Shown in pieces: positions 45,960-57,307 of a stretch of DNA of 64,000 nucleotides (position 1 is its first letter; each line of letters begins with the position of its first letter). The stretch spans positions 50,270,897 through 50,334,896 of the forward strand of contig CM028330.1 in NCBI GenBank assembly GCA_016647705.1, read 5' to 3'. This stretch comes from Eucommia ulmoides (taxonomy: Eukaryota; Streptophyta; Magnoliopsida; Garryales; Eucommiaceae). The translations under genes and the position numbers were made by a program. The notes beneath the pieces were generated by a model that saw nothing but the letters and a program-made list of their open reading frames with translations, was not told the DNA's origin and ran no database searches.

Positions 45960-47082
45960 GGGATGGTCATGGGCTTGGAGGCCCGCCCAACCCGTCAAGT
46001 CTGTCCACTCTTTTTTAGGACCTGGGCTTGAGTTTCAGGCCCGTGAACAGGGCCTGGGCTTGAGTATGCAGGCCCAATGAATTTTAGGGCCGGACTTGGG
46101 CCTGACCAAATTTTTTTAAGGCCGACCCGGCCCAGTCCGGACATTAAAAAAATTTAATATATATTTATATAATAAAAAATTAACTCTAAGATAATTGATA
46201 AACTCAATAATTTCAGACTGTCATGCATTTAACTCCAAGCAATCATGCACTTCTCTCCATGTCCATAATAATTAATATTCAGACACTTCTACCTATGGCT
46301 GTCTCTAATATAATTAAATATTCAACTCTCAGTCTTTTCAGTTCTCTCAAAGTCTCAAGACTCTTTCAGTCGCTCTCACCTTTTTCTGTTCTTCCTCAAG
46401 AGGCACATTCACTGCCGATAATTCCTAGCCGCCGTTGCCGATCGTTCAGCTTCGTCTCCACTGTTCATCTTCGCCTTCGCCGATGAAGCTTGGTGTTCAA
46501 CTTCGTCTCCACCGCTGTGTTCGGCTTCGTCTCCGCCGCTGCCAATCGTTCGTCTCCGTCAATAATTTGTCGTCGTCTACCGTCGATCGTTCATCAATCG
46601 CTCAGTTTAGGTAATAATTTTTTGTTTTTTGCCGCCAATCTGTTATTAAACGAAGAGATCTAGGGTTTAGTGTTCTGTTAATACTTTGGTAAACTAGATT
46701 TGTTCGTTTAGTGTAATGTTCATGCTTCAGTAACTAAATCTGTTCATTTAGTTTTTTGTTCATGATTTATGTTCATATTTCGGTACAAATCCTATATATT
46801 TGTTTAATGATCATGTTATTGATTATCAACCCTAGATTTGTTTTGTTTAGTAACTATGTTCTTCATACTGAATATGTCCATTATTTACTTATTTTAATTG
46901 ATTATATTTTTTAATTATAAAAATAAAATTATAGGGCCGGGCTTGGATTTGAACTTTTTCTTTAGGGCCGGGCTTGGACATAATAACAAGGCCCGGTCAT
47001 AGGGCCGGGCCGGACTCGGGCCTAGCTGTTTCTTGTAATATTTAATGTAAAGCCCGGCTCGAGCCCGACCCATGACCATCCC
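45960..47082. mobile_element. DNA transposon-like element with GGGATGGTCATGGG terminal inverted repeats
   Basis: Both ends start GGGATGGTCATGGG (left 45960-45973, right in reverse complement 47069-47082), and further partial complementarity extends inward through GGCCCGGC-rich blocks. Flanking direct repeats are TAATC (45955-45959 and 47083-47087). Inside, 46330-46620 looks like a plant 5' UTR and first exon (CTTCGTCTCC repeated) followed by GTAATAAT. No transposase was read. Superfamily is uncertain: the ends look hAT-like, but the direct repeat seen is 5 bp instead of 8. Confidence 0.65.
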
Positions 47083-47420
47083 TAATCCTTCCCATATATA
47101 GGGTTATGTATCAATGTGTTGTCTTCGCGTAAATGAAGACAACACATTTTAATCTATAATATTTTTTTATTATTATTATTTATATTTTCTATCTCTTTTA
47201 AAATAAAAATAAAAAAATAATAATTATATTCTAAAATTCTTAAAAATATATTTTAAATAACACATTAGTCCCAAAATTTCTAAAATCAATTTAAAATATT
47301 TATTTAACTCAAAAACATTATAGAATATTATTTATACCATAAATTCACAAAATAGTCCTAAAAATATTAAACTTATCTAAAATAGTATTTTCAAAAATAT
47401 ACATTTTCGGGATATTACAA
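47083..47420. other. AT-rich DNA, no feature seen
   Basis: Only A/T-rich sequence with TTATTATTATT runs at about 47167-47181. Confidence 0.4.
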
Positions 47421-47592
47421 CTTGTATTCTCTGCCTTTTCTGATTCCTCTTCTTTACCCGTCTATTTCTTCTGTACTTATATCCTATTAACGAAGCATTA
47501 CCCACATTGATCCATCCAGGTGTGATTGTCATGAATATTTGCTTAGCAGGGTCAGTTTTAACTCCAAAGTGATCAAACAACCTTTGAATGAT
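47421..47592 (-). pseudogene. Second, isolated fragment of the Transposase_32-type ORF
   Basis: The minus-strand frame reads IIQRLFDHFGVKTDPAKQIF, then MTITPGWINVGNASLIGYKY and RNRRVKKRNQKRQR. It matches 40765-40930, residues ALQRLFDHFGLETDPDEQIF and onward, with about 25 percent differences. No LTR surrounds it, so it is the remnant of a different copy. Confidence 0.8.
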
Positions 47593-47764
47593 TCTTCCAA
47601 ACAAAAACATATAATTTTAACCGTTACATAAATCTCCTTATATTCGAATTTATTTTCACTTTATTTTTTTTATAATTTATAAACAATTCCTAAGGTTAAA
47701 TTAAGATACAAAATTATTATTTTTTAAATAAAACAAACTATGATCGATATGCCTCAAGTTTTTT
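47593..47764. other. AT-rich DNA before the second duplication copy
   Basis: No gene or repeat boundary seen. Confidence 0.4.
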
Positions 47765-47839
47765 GGGTCCGAAAAACACACAATCAAGCACTATCTTATA
47801 TTATTTTAAATTATAAACGTCTTTAATAAAAAAAATAAA

Positions 47840-48503
47840 AGAAAATAAAATTTATTAAATTTAGCGATAATTGGCCGGAAGTCCTAAATAATAGACTTAA
47901 TTTTAAAAAAAATTCCGCTTAAAATATAAGTTTTGATTTAGTTCTTTAAATTGGATTTCACTTGAGTTTTAGTCTTTCATTGTAGGGATTGTAGGGAAAA
48001 CTTGGTGAGTAAATTCATATTATAGTGAATATGGATATTAGTTACAATTTAATAATTGTTCTATTTTTACATATATCTATGTATTTTTTGTCACATGTAC
48101 GTATGTAATATTAGTTAGATGCTACAATTACACATATTTATGTAATATTCGTGACATTTAACAAATATTACACACAGAAATTAGTTTAATATTAATTACA
48201 TGTATTGGTGTACATTTAACTACATATAACTAATTACATGTATTTTGAGTGATTTTTATTACATCTAACAAATTTTTATACAAAAATTAGTTATATGTTA
48301 CAAAATACAATAATATTTGTTACATCTAACAAAAATTTACGCACAAAGTTGTTACATATAACTGCACATGTACAGGTGCATGTAATAAGCTTCCGCCATT
48401 TTTCAAATGGGAGGGACTAAAACACAAGTTGTTTCTATCTCTAGAACTTTTTTAAAATTAAGAGTGAAATAAGGACCTTCCACCAAATATCCTTAAATTT
48501 AAC
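47840..48503. other. Sequence present only in duplication copy 2
   Basis: Copy 1 passes directly from TAAACGTCTTTATT to AAAAAAACAACC (about 8930-8945), while copy 2 has about 660 bp between. The block contains many TTACAT/ACATGTA words. No coding sequence or terminal repeats found. Confidence 0.6.
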
Positions 48504-48594
48504 ATTAAAAAAAACAACCAAAATCACCAAGAATAACCACCACAAAGTCCCTATCCAAGTAATACCACTTAAAGAATCAAATAATTAAATTCAT

Positions 48595-49679
48595 TCAAAC
48601 TCTCTCAGACTCCCTCAAATTTACTAATTTCGAATCCGATCGGAAAGGAAATAATATATCATCAGCATTGAAATTTAGTTGCATCACTTTGGAGATGTAG
48701 TTCTGACGATTATAAAGAATTACACATTCTTCTGCCCTCCGCAGTAAAATAGTAGTCCCACAAAATGCTTGAGGAGCACCTCCTTCTCCCTGCTCTTCAA
48801 AAGGCTCAATCTTCCTCCACAAAGTATTTCTATAGCCTCCTTCCATCACCCACATCTTGGTGGGTCCGGACCGACCCTTACAGGTGAGTATGACCCGGCG
48901 ATCGTAAGCCAAGAGTCGCATGGAGGCATTACTGTCGCGCTCTTCGGACAAAGGTGGTATCGGAAGTACTGAGTAGGTTTCAGAGATTGGATGAACGGTC
49001 AGGATTTCGTTACGGGAGGTGAGCCAATGGGCAACGCCAAATGTAGAAATTGCAGGCCCCGGGCGGAGAAAGCCTTCGAAGGGAAGTGGCGGGTCGTCCT
49101 TCAGTTGCTTCCATGCCCACGTTTTGCAATCGAAGATCTCACAGCTAGGGCTGTAAACCAATTAAACCGTTCATGAACAACTCGAGCTCGGATCAATAAT
49201 AGCTCATTCGAAACTCGTTTATTTAACAAAAGAACCAAGCTCAAACTTTTCATTAAGCTCGTTTATTAAATAAATAAACAACATATGTTCGAACTCGACT
49301 CGTTAATGTTCGTGAACAACTCAAATAATATAAAATTAAAATATTTTATTATATTATTAGTATGAAAAATAATAAAATAGACTCTTAATTTTTTTTTTAA
49401 TAGTACGATCTTATATATCTAATCATTCTATAGGTTAATTCAATCAAATTTTAATTTATAAATACACATTTAATCTATTTAATTACTATAATTGATTGAT
49501 TATTTGTAGATTTACATTGATTATTAAACGAACCAAGCTTATGTGTTTTAGGCTCGGCTCGAACTTGAATAGTATAAAAAATAAACGAACCAAGTTTGAA
49601 TACTTAATACTCAACTTGGCTTGGTTCGGTTCGTTTAACGCCCTACTCACAACTAAGATATTTAAGTGGAGTGTACCTT
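48595..49679 (-). pseudogene. F-box gene, copy 2: exon 2 only, with MITE
   Basis: It matches copy 1 exon 2 (ending LVNLRESERV at 48595), with one added codon (DDILFPF against DDIFPF) and a few substitutions (for example FDCKTW, GVAHWL). The hAT-type MITE interrupts it at the same codons. The exon 2 start with its CAG acceptor is at 49679-49682. Exon 1 with the F-box is missing because of the deletion at 50443, so this copy could not bind the SCF core even if the MITE were absent. Confidence 0.85.
49146..49645. mobile_element. hAT-type MITE, copy 2 (internally deleted)
   Basis: TIRs: left TAGGGCTGTAAACC, right reverse complement TAGGGCGTTAAACGAACC. The 8-bp target duplication is CTCACAGC (49138-49145) / CTCACAAC (49646-49653). 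500 bp against 731 in copy 1: about 230 bp is lost, with GATT at both breakpoints (near 49523). Confidence 0.85.
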
Positions 49680-49978
49680 CTGGAAAATTCCAAGAAAGAA
49701 AAAAAAAATGAAATTTTGATTTAATTATATTGTTTTTTAATTTAAAATTTTAAAATAATTCAACAAAAACCAGCTATAATTGGGATAAGAAGAAATATTT
49801 ACACTTCTCGAATACTTTTCGGATTATATAATTGATGGGCGATAGGGTGATTATGAAAGAAAACTAAAGTTTTATGACAGATTTAAAATTGAAAGCTTTA
49901 ATATTTAAATAGTTTTCTCATGTATTTATATTTTTTATAATTTAAAATATTACTTTATAAAAGTAGTTAATATAATAA

Positions 49979-50298
49979 TTGAAACAAGATTTATTTAACA
50001 AAATATAAATTAAAAAAAAAAAATATTTAAAATACGATTTTTTTTATTTTTTTTTTTTACCATAAACACCCCCCCAAGTTTCGACTGATTTGAAAAAAAC
50101 ACTTTTTATTTTTATTTCAACAGAACCATGCTAATCTAATTGATGTGCCTTATTTATGCTAATCTAATTGATGTGCCTTATTTATAAGTGGGTATATGTA
50201 TTTGTTTAAGTAGTGGATGTTTGATTTTTTAAAAAATTTTATTAATTAATTTCTCATGAAATATATATAGTGAAAATTTGGTTGATTAAGTATTTATA
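49979..50298. other. 320 bp present only in duplication copy 2
   Basis: Copy 1 reads ATAATAACTTTTTGATCG, whereas copy 2 has 320 bp before CTTTTTGATCG. The block contains A and T homopolymers, a C-run, and a 28-bp tandem repeat (TGCTAATCTAATTGATGTGC..., 50129-50156 and 50157-50184). It may be an insertion in copy 2 or a deletion in copy 1. Confidence 0.65.
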
Positions 50299-50442
50299 GA
50301 CTTTTTGATCGAAAATAACTTACCCTTAAAATAAAAAGTGTATTTGAAGGAAACCTAAAGTGGAAAGTCCAAAGCCCTCGAGCCAAGGGTCGGCCATACA
50401 TCACGAAACAAGTTCTCTTAAGGCTTGGGCCAGTTTTACTAG

Positions 50443-50849
50443 GATGGATGGATGGCATTTTTTCGGTTGTGGATGGTTCCCCACGCCGCCTTTTCTTCTC
50501 AATAGATTCCCCTTTGTGGATGATTGGATTTCTCTTTATGTTTTGTTTTGGTTTCTGCTACAGCAGTGTAATGGATGTAATAGATGTGTTCTTGTGTGTT
50601 GTTGTTTTTTATTTTCATCTTTTACCAAGATGGGAATTCGCATTCTTCATCTTGAGGGGGAGTATTAGAAATTGGGAAAATGCACCATAGAAGCTTCTAT
50701 CCCTTTCTAGATAAAATTTGTTAGTTCGTTTAAGTTATGTTAAAGTTTGTTATTCTCTTTTTAATGCCTATATATAGATTCCATCTTGTAATTGGAATAT
50801 CCATGAGAATTATCTTCATTCATCTTTTCTCTCATTTTACATTTTAATA
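50443..50849 (+). mobile_element. Remnant of the small LTR element (3' interior and 3' LTR)
   Basis: It matches 14206-14598. The 3' LTR is 50663-50849, preceded by TTGAGGGGGAG. The 5' LTR, primer site and both gene fragments are absent because of the deletion at 50443 (GTTTTACTAGG joined to ATGGATGGATGGC). It retains 18 bp near 50620 that copy 1 lacks. Confidence 0.85.
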
Positions 50850-50959
50850 TACCCGCCCTAGAAAAACACCACCACCACCATCAATGGCACCACCAAACCG
50901 AAGACCACTACCACACACGAACGGACTACCACCAGCACCCCATTGAACAACCGCCAGCG

Positions 50960-51185
50960 ATTCCCCCCCCCCCCCCCCCCTCTCTCTCTATTCTCTCATT
51001 CTCGCTTTCTCTCTCTAATATATATGCAAATATATATAGTGAGGGAGAGATCCAAGCTTGGATCTACATATCCGAGCTCTCACTCTCACTATATGTAATT
51101 GTATATATTACCGAGAGAGATAGGAAATGGGAGAAGAAAAGGTGAAATAGAGAGAGGGAAAGACAGAAAGAAAGAGAAAGAGACG
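50960..51185. repeat. Low-complexity block, copy 2: C-run, CT/GA runs, palindrome
   Basis: A run of about 18 C (50965-50982) stands where copy 1 has a long CT microsatellite. The perfect palindrome GATCCAAGCTTGGATC is at 51049-51064. Confidence 0.85.
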
Positions 51186-51824
51186 GTGAATGAGTGATTG
51201 AGGCCGGAAAAAGTGTTAGCGATTGGAGGTGGTGGCCAGAGAAAGCAGAATAGAAAGAGGTCGTGTTTTGTTCAGCGAAGAATGTCTAGAAATTAGAGTG
51301 AAAATAAAAACAAATATTATACTTTTTAACCATAATTTTTTTTTTTTATGATTCTTTAAATAGTTTCCAGTGAATTAGTTGAATAAAATTGATGAAGTTA
51401 TCCTTAATTTTAAATTAAAATGACAAAAATAGCGTTAATTCTGTTAAATATTTTGCCGTTGCACATAAGTCTAAAGCATATGGAGTGTAAGTGGTAACAA
51501 AAATATTGGGGTGCAAACTACAATTCGATTTAACCAGAGGAGTGCAAAGTATAGTTAAATCTTGAAAATATTAACTTTAATATTTTGACAATGGAATAAA
51601 AATATCAACGGACTCAAAACGAAAATATAATTTGAGAATAATACAATATTTTCTTTAATATATAACAATGTTTCGCATAATTTCTTTCTTACACATAATT
51701 ATCAAGGGTGAAATTTTAAAATCCAAATTTAAAGGAAAATCCGTGGACACTTCAAGACACTTTTATGGACACGTTTTAGGACACAACGAGATATTATTTG
51801 CTATTTTAGAAAAAAAAAAAATAA

Positions 51825-51828
<4 letters not shown>

Positions 51829-51899
<71 letters not shown>
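51829..51899. repeat. (AT)n microsatellite, copy 2 only
   Basis: 71 bp of AT repeats where copy 1 (about 15600) has only AAAAAATATAAG. Confidence 0.95.
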
Positions 51900-51901
<2 letters not shown>

Positions 51902-52800
51902 ATGATAAATGTAAATAGCTAAAGGGTAAAAGTATATATACCTAAAAGTCAAATTAATAATCTAATCCGTATAATAGTTATTTGAAAAATAAATAAGATA
52001 GTAAATGTAAATAACTTAAAGGATTAAAAATGTAAATAGCTAAAAGTCTAAATAATCTCATCCATGTAATTGCTATTTCAAAAATATATATGACAATAAA
52101 TATAAATAATTTAAAGGGTTAAAAGTACAAATACCTAAAAGTCTAAACGATGTGAAAAGTTTGTTCTTGTTTTAGAAAGTGAGAGAAAAAAATATTCTAA
52201 TTTATGATTAAGTCCGGTTATTATATAAAGTGAGACCAAAAGAGACAAATTCTAATTTAATTCATGTAAATTTTATGTTTTGATATTATACTAAATTTAA
52301 TATCCATATATTATTTATATAATTTTCATAAATTTAATGTCCATAAGTTTCGTAAATTTTCGCATATTATTTCTACAATTTATGCTTAAACCTGACACGT
52401 ATGGAAAGTGAGAGAGAGATTTTAATTTAATTTTAGTTAGTATTTATTTGCATTTCCTATTTTGTATTATTTATTTAATTTATTTTATTTTCATAAATTT
52501 AATGTTTTAGTATTATTACTTAATGGGTTCATTACACTTTATCTCTCTATGGTTAGGCCTAAATGTGCTTTGCCCACTGTGTTATTTCGATTGGCACTTT
52601 ACCCCTTGTAGTGGTGGACTCAAGTGCAATAGTTAATAATTAACAGAACTGAGCATATTTTTGTTATTTTATTCAATAGAGTTATTTAAAAAAATACAAA
52701 ATTTTAGGAGGCCAAAATGTTATTATTACCTTTTCACTCTCCTTCCCCCACTGATCTTCTACTCAGCAGAACCAAGGCAAAGTTGTTTACACAAGAAATA
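51900..52800. other. AT-rich DNA equivalent to 15605-16500
   Basis: Collinear with copy 1. No gene seen. It includes the TACACTTTATC-type dispersed sequence near 52535. Confidence 0.6.
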
Positions 52801-53147
52801 TAAATTTAAAACTCTTTTTTTTTTTTATTGAAAAATGATATATTCTAACTTCTTTACGCCACTCTCATAACTTGTGGTTGGTAACCTCAAGTATTAAAAC
52901 TCAGGCTTACTGCTTTCATGTGACCATATACCCGCAGTTGATAACCTCGGGTATGCGGTTCATCGACTAATTTTTTTATTTTTTATTTTTTTAAAAAACA
53001 ACACCCAGGGTTGTGAACCCCGGGTTCAAAAAAAATAAATTTTGAATTTAAATCTGGGATTGCTAACCCCGGGTCTAAATAGAACCTATGTTTAGAAACC
53101 CCAGGTCCACGGCTATAAATAGCCTGGGGTTTTCAACCCCGAGTTAA
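52801..53147 (+). repeat. CCCGGG-motif repeat, copy 2, with TATA box
   Basis: Matches 16516-16878, slightly shortened near 52910. TATA box at 53114-53121 upstream of the LINE ORF1 ATG (53295). Confidence 0.75.
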
Positions 53148-53294
53148 ATCAAACCGTTGCACTCTGATTTTGCATAACCACTACTTCTCTTCGGGAAAAG
53201 TATAAGTGGGATAGTAGTGTGAGAAGCGCCAAGAATCCTCTCCAAGTTTCTTGCTCGTTTTTTCTCTTTCTTTTTCATTCTCTTAGTTTCTGCT

Positions 53295-55350
53295 ATGGAG
53301 GCTTCCAGTGCTGGGGACCCTCTCCAACACGCTGTTGTTCTTTCCCCTTCCATTCAACCAAATGATCATTTCGAAATTGATGCTCCAATTTCATTTATGC
53401 AAAAATTATTTGCGAGTGTACTTTAAAATAAGTCTTCTGTTATTTCAAGAAAACTAGTGCAAACCTTCAGAGATGAGCATGCGATCTTTTTCTCAGAGGA
53501 AGAAGTGGCAAAGTTAGCAATTCCTTTCAAATATGCATTGGTTGGAAAATTTACTAATGGTAGGCCTCATTTTGATGCAATTAAGAAGATGTTTTACGCT
53601 CTGAATATTTCGTCGAGTTTTGAAATTAGATTTCTTGATCAAAGAAATCTTCTTATTCAGTTACATTCTGAAGAATATTTTCAAAGCTTTGGATTAAGGA
53701 ACAATGGTCCATTCATCAATATCCTATATGAATGTTCAAGTGGACTCCCGATTTTCAAGCAAATATTGAATCCCCTTTGGCACCAATTTGGATTAATTTT
53801 GAATTTTTTCCAATTCACTCCATAATAAGGAGACTCTTTTCTCAGTTGCTTCGCCATTAGTACTCTATTAAAAATTGATGTTGACACTGTTAATTTGTCT
53901 AAACCAAAGCTTGCTCATGTTGTGTGGAGGTTGATTTGCGTCGTCCTCCGGTAAAAAGTATTTGGATTGGATGTGGCTCAAAAGGTTTTTAGCAGGTTGT
54001 GTCGTATGAATCAAATTTATCCTATTGTAATCTTTGTTTTAAGCAAGGCCATTCTGAGGTCAATTGAAAATCCAACAATCCATCTTCTTCAATTGTTCAA
54101 GATCTAATTGTCTCTGTTACTGTTACAAGAAACCAGAGCAATTCCAATTCTGATCAGCTTGATTTGTCTAAAGGTATTGTTTCTAATTCTGTTCAAATTC
54201 CACCGTTCAATCCTTCTTCGGATAATCCTAAATCATTCCCTCAATGGTTTCTTGAGGATTATGATGATAAATCAGATGATAGTGATCCTGATTTTGCTCT
54301 TCCAAATCCTAATTCTGGTAAAAAGCCTTATTTTCACTCCACGCCTTCTTCATCTCAATCTTTGCCATTGAGGGGTACTAATCATCCTTCCAAGGTCGTT
54401 AATGCTAAAAAAATCATATTTTTCTTCTTTCCAATCTCAATCAAGGGTTATTCTTAATTCTGGTAATTTCACTGTGATTAAACCTGTCAAAAAAACTGTT
54501 TTGCAGCCTAAGCAACCCCTTATCAAAAATCCTTCTCAGGCAGTTTCTATTTTTTCCAGCATGATTGTTTCTCCTCATAAATCACCTCAACATGTTCAGA
54601 TCTCTCATTCTTGTGTTCTTTCAAATTCTGACTCCTCTTCTGATTCGCAAGCTGCTAAAGTACAAGCTATGACCACTTTGGCTAAAACATTCTCTTTGTC
54701 CATGCCCAATCATTCTAGCATAGCAGTTATACATAATTATTCCTCTATCGATACCCCAATTGATCATTCTCCCTCGCAAGCAATTTTTGCTATACCTACT
54801 GTTTCTCAGGCAATTTTGACTCAAGTTGATCCCATTATTATATCTGACTCTTCTCTTGATTTAGATCTTTCTCACAAACCTCATTTCTCATTTGAAACAA
54901 TTTAAGATGCTCCAATATCTCTTTCAGATGGTCTAGCTCATAATGTCCCTCAAACTATTTTATATGCTGAAAATGTTGGAAATGGTTGTTCTGGTCATCC
55001 TAAAGTCAAAACCAACTCTTTCAATGCTAAATCCTCATCCCACAAGTCTTTTTTATCTTTATCTTCATCTCCAAACCTTCATCCTGATAATTTAGATAAC
55101 CATCCTAATTTTGACAACCCCACTATTTTGGATGCAATTCAAAATTATGAGAATGCAGTCATTTTACCTGTCAAGTCTGTGAGCCAGCAGGCTTCTCCTT
55201 CTTTAAATTGCCATAAGTTTTTCTAATGATCAAGAGGTGATTCATAAGTTTACCCTATCTCCTGGAAGAGTCATAGGTGAAGCAGTTTCTCTTGAGGCTG
55301 AGGAAATCAAATGGACCATTCCTAACAAGATAAGCAGGAACAAATCTTAG
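53295..55350 (+). pseudogene. LINE ORF1, copy 2
   Basis: Starts MEASSAGDPLQHAVVLSPS and ends ISRNKS at 55350. It shares the early TAA of copy 1 (after FASVL), so that stop predates the duplication. It has its own lesions: a one-base loss near 53685 (TTTCAAAGCTTTGG), an A-run extension near 54410 that shifts the frame before IIFFFF, a stop at 54903 (TAA after FETI), and an extra T near 55220. It keeps the 13 bp that copy 1 lost (DFALPNPNSGKK at about 54292-54327). Confidence 0.82.
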
Positions 55351-55414
55351 TTTCAATCTAGTGTGGTGAAAAGATCTGGCTTGAGAAGTAAGGCTTCCTC
55401 CTCTTCAGTTTCCA

Positions 55415-56548
55415 ATGATTAAAGGCCTTATTTGGAATATTAGAGGTGCCTCTAAAGGGACTTCAAGAGTCAGTCTTAAGAGGCTTGTTAAAGAGCATAG
55501 GCTATAATTTTTTATTATTCTGGAGCCCATGTTAGCTATGGATGCATTGTTACCTTTAGCTCAATTTTTTAGGTTCGATAATTCTTATTCCAATTCCACT
55601 AGCAAGATATGGTTGTTTTGGAAGGATCCTTTAGCCTGCAATATTATTTTTTCTTCTACTCAATTGGTGATTGCTGAATGCCTTAATCCAGCATTTGATT
55701 TCAAGCTTTCATTAGTAGCTGTCTAGGCCAAGAGTAGCCATCCAGAAAGAAGGCTTTTATGGAATGATTTGGAAACTTAGGTGGCGTTTGGTTAGTGTTT
55801 CCACTTTTCTAAACCCAACTAGAATGGGTTGGGTTGAGTTGAATTGGGTTGGGTTGAAAATTTTGGGAACAGAATTACGTTTGGTAACGACAATTTTTGT
55901 TTTGTACTGAGAACAGAATGTGTTTGGTAACGATTTTATCCTAAAACTATTTTTTTTTTTTTTTGAATTTTTTTTTTTGTTTGGTGGCGGCCGGACGGCG
56001 GTGGCGGTGGCCAGACGACCAGCAGCGACGGCGAGGTGGCCGGACGGCCGCCGAAAGCGGCGGAGGTGGCCGGACGACGGTCGCCGGAGGTGGTCGGCGG
56101 CAGCGGAAGGTCGCCAGAGATGGCGGTCGATCGTCGGACGGTAGCCGGCGATGGGTGGTAGTGGTCGGCCGACAGATGAAGTCGAAAGTTGAGAACTTTG
56201 GGTTGAGTTTTTTGGGCACAAAAAGAAACAATTTTTTTTTTGTTTCTGGTTTCTTTAGGATTTTGAGAATCAATTCCTATTTTTTGGGTTGGGTTGGGTT
56301 GAGTTTTATGTTTGCCAAACGCGTTCCCAAAAATCAAACCCAAAATTTTTGGGTTGGGTTGGGTTTGGTTGGGAACACTAACCAAACGGGGCCTTATATT
56401 CCATATTTGAGCCATCCTTGCATTGTTTCAAGGGATTTCAACTGCTATTCAAGTAATGAAGATAGAAAATATTGTTCTGCCATTTCTCATATCAGTTTCT
56501 TAGAATTCAATATTTGCATTCAAAATTGTGGTTTGATCAATGTGCCTT
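55415..56548 (+). pseudogene. LINE ORF2 endonuclease, copy 2, with a Harbinger-type insertion
   Basis: MIKGLIWNIRGASKGTS opens at 55415. The frame has the same TAA after KEHRL as copy 1, then IILEPM. The 614-bp insertion at 55780 splits it in the LETYIPYL segment. It resumes at 56397 with IPYLSHPCIVSRDFN and ends at INVP, where the solo LTR starts. Confidence 0.85.
55780..56393. mobile_element. PIF/Harbinger (Tourist-like) MITE, copy 2 only
   Basis: Terminal inverted repeats GGTGGCGTTTGGTTAGTGTT (left) and GGCCCCGTTTGGTTAGTGTT (right, reverse complement), flanked by TTA on both sides (55777-55779 and 56394-56396). Copy 1 keeps the empty site (AACTTATATTCC). A 3-bp TTA duplication and GG...GTTTGGTTAG ends are typical of Tourist-like elements. 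The interior is unusual: GGGTTGGGTTG runs near both ends and a GC-rich GGCGG/GACGG block (55983-56160) between T-runs. No transposase. Confidence 0.9.
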
Positions 56549-57307
56549 TGTAAGACCCTAATTTTTATTTAAGACGCGTTTTCGCACATTCAGGAAATTA
56601 CGGGGTAGATTGTGTTATTTATTTTTTAATTTAAAATTTGAGAGGTTAATTAGCAATTTTCAAAATGCAAATTGTAAACTTTTGGACTAAAATGATTTCA
56701 ACAGAGAGAAGAAGGATCCAGAAACGAAAATAGATAAAGAGAGAGATAAGGCAGGTCGGCGTGTGGGTGGTGAAATTCGACGTTGCTATCGTTGTCTGGG
56801 TATGTGTCATCGACGTTTTGCTCGACGGTGTAGGTGGGTTGGCCGTCGTTTGGTAATTATGTGTGTGTGTCTGTGTTTGTGTGTGTCCGACAGTGTGTGT
56901 GTGTGAGATCATGGGGATACATGTTCGTCGTGTGTGTGTGTTGTCGTGTATGTGTGTGTAGTGAGTTTGGTCAGTAGGAGATCGACGAGAGTGAAGGTGG
57001 TGTGAGTTGATCCGACGGCGGTCGGTGGTGGTCCATTAATGGTGGTCGTCGGCCGTAGAGTTAAATCGTTGGAGAAGCGGGTATGTGTGTGTTTAGTGTA
57101 GGTATGATCGGGGTGTGTGTGTGTGAGTTTTCTGCGTGTATGTGTACTCAGATTGTTGAGGAAGAGTGGCGAGGGTGATCGTCGGACTTGGTGGGGAGAG
57201 AGAGAGTTGACGACTGGTTCCAAACTAGAAAACATAATAGAAAAATAGGATCATCGCCACAGTGATAAGTAGTCAGTGAAGTAGAATTGAATTTGCAGGG
57301 CGTTCAC

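Noticed and set aside
51668..51922. 84-codon frame ending in Tyr-Ile repeats
   Set aside because: The tail is the AT microsatellite; copy 1 does not preserve it.
55936..56553. Several long frames rich in Arg/Gly/Pro on both strands
   Set aside because: They come from the GC-rich core of the Harbinger-type MITE; frames are open on both strands because of composition, and no domain is recognisable.
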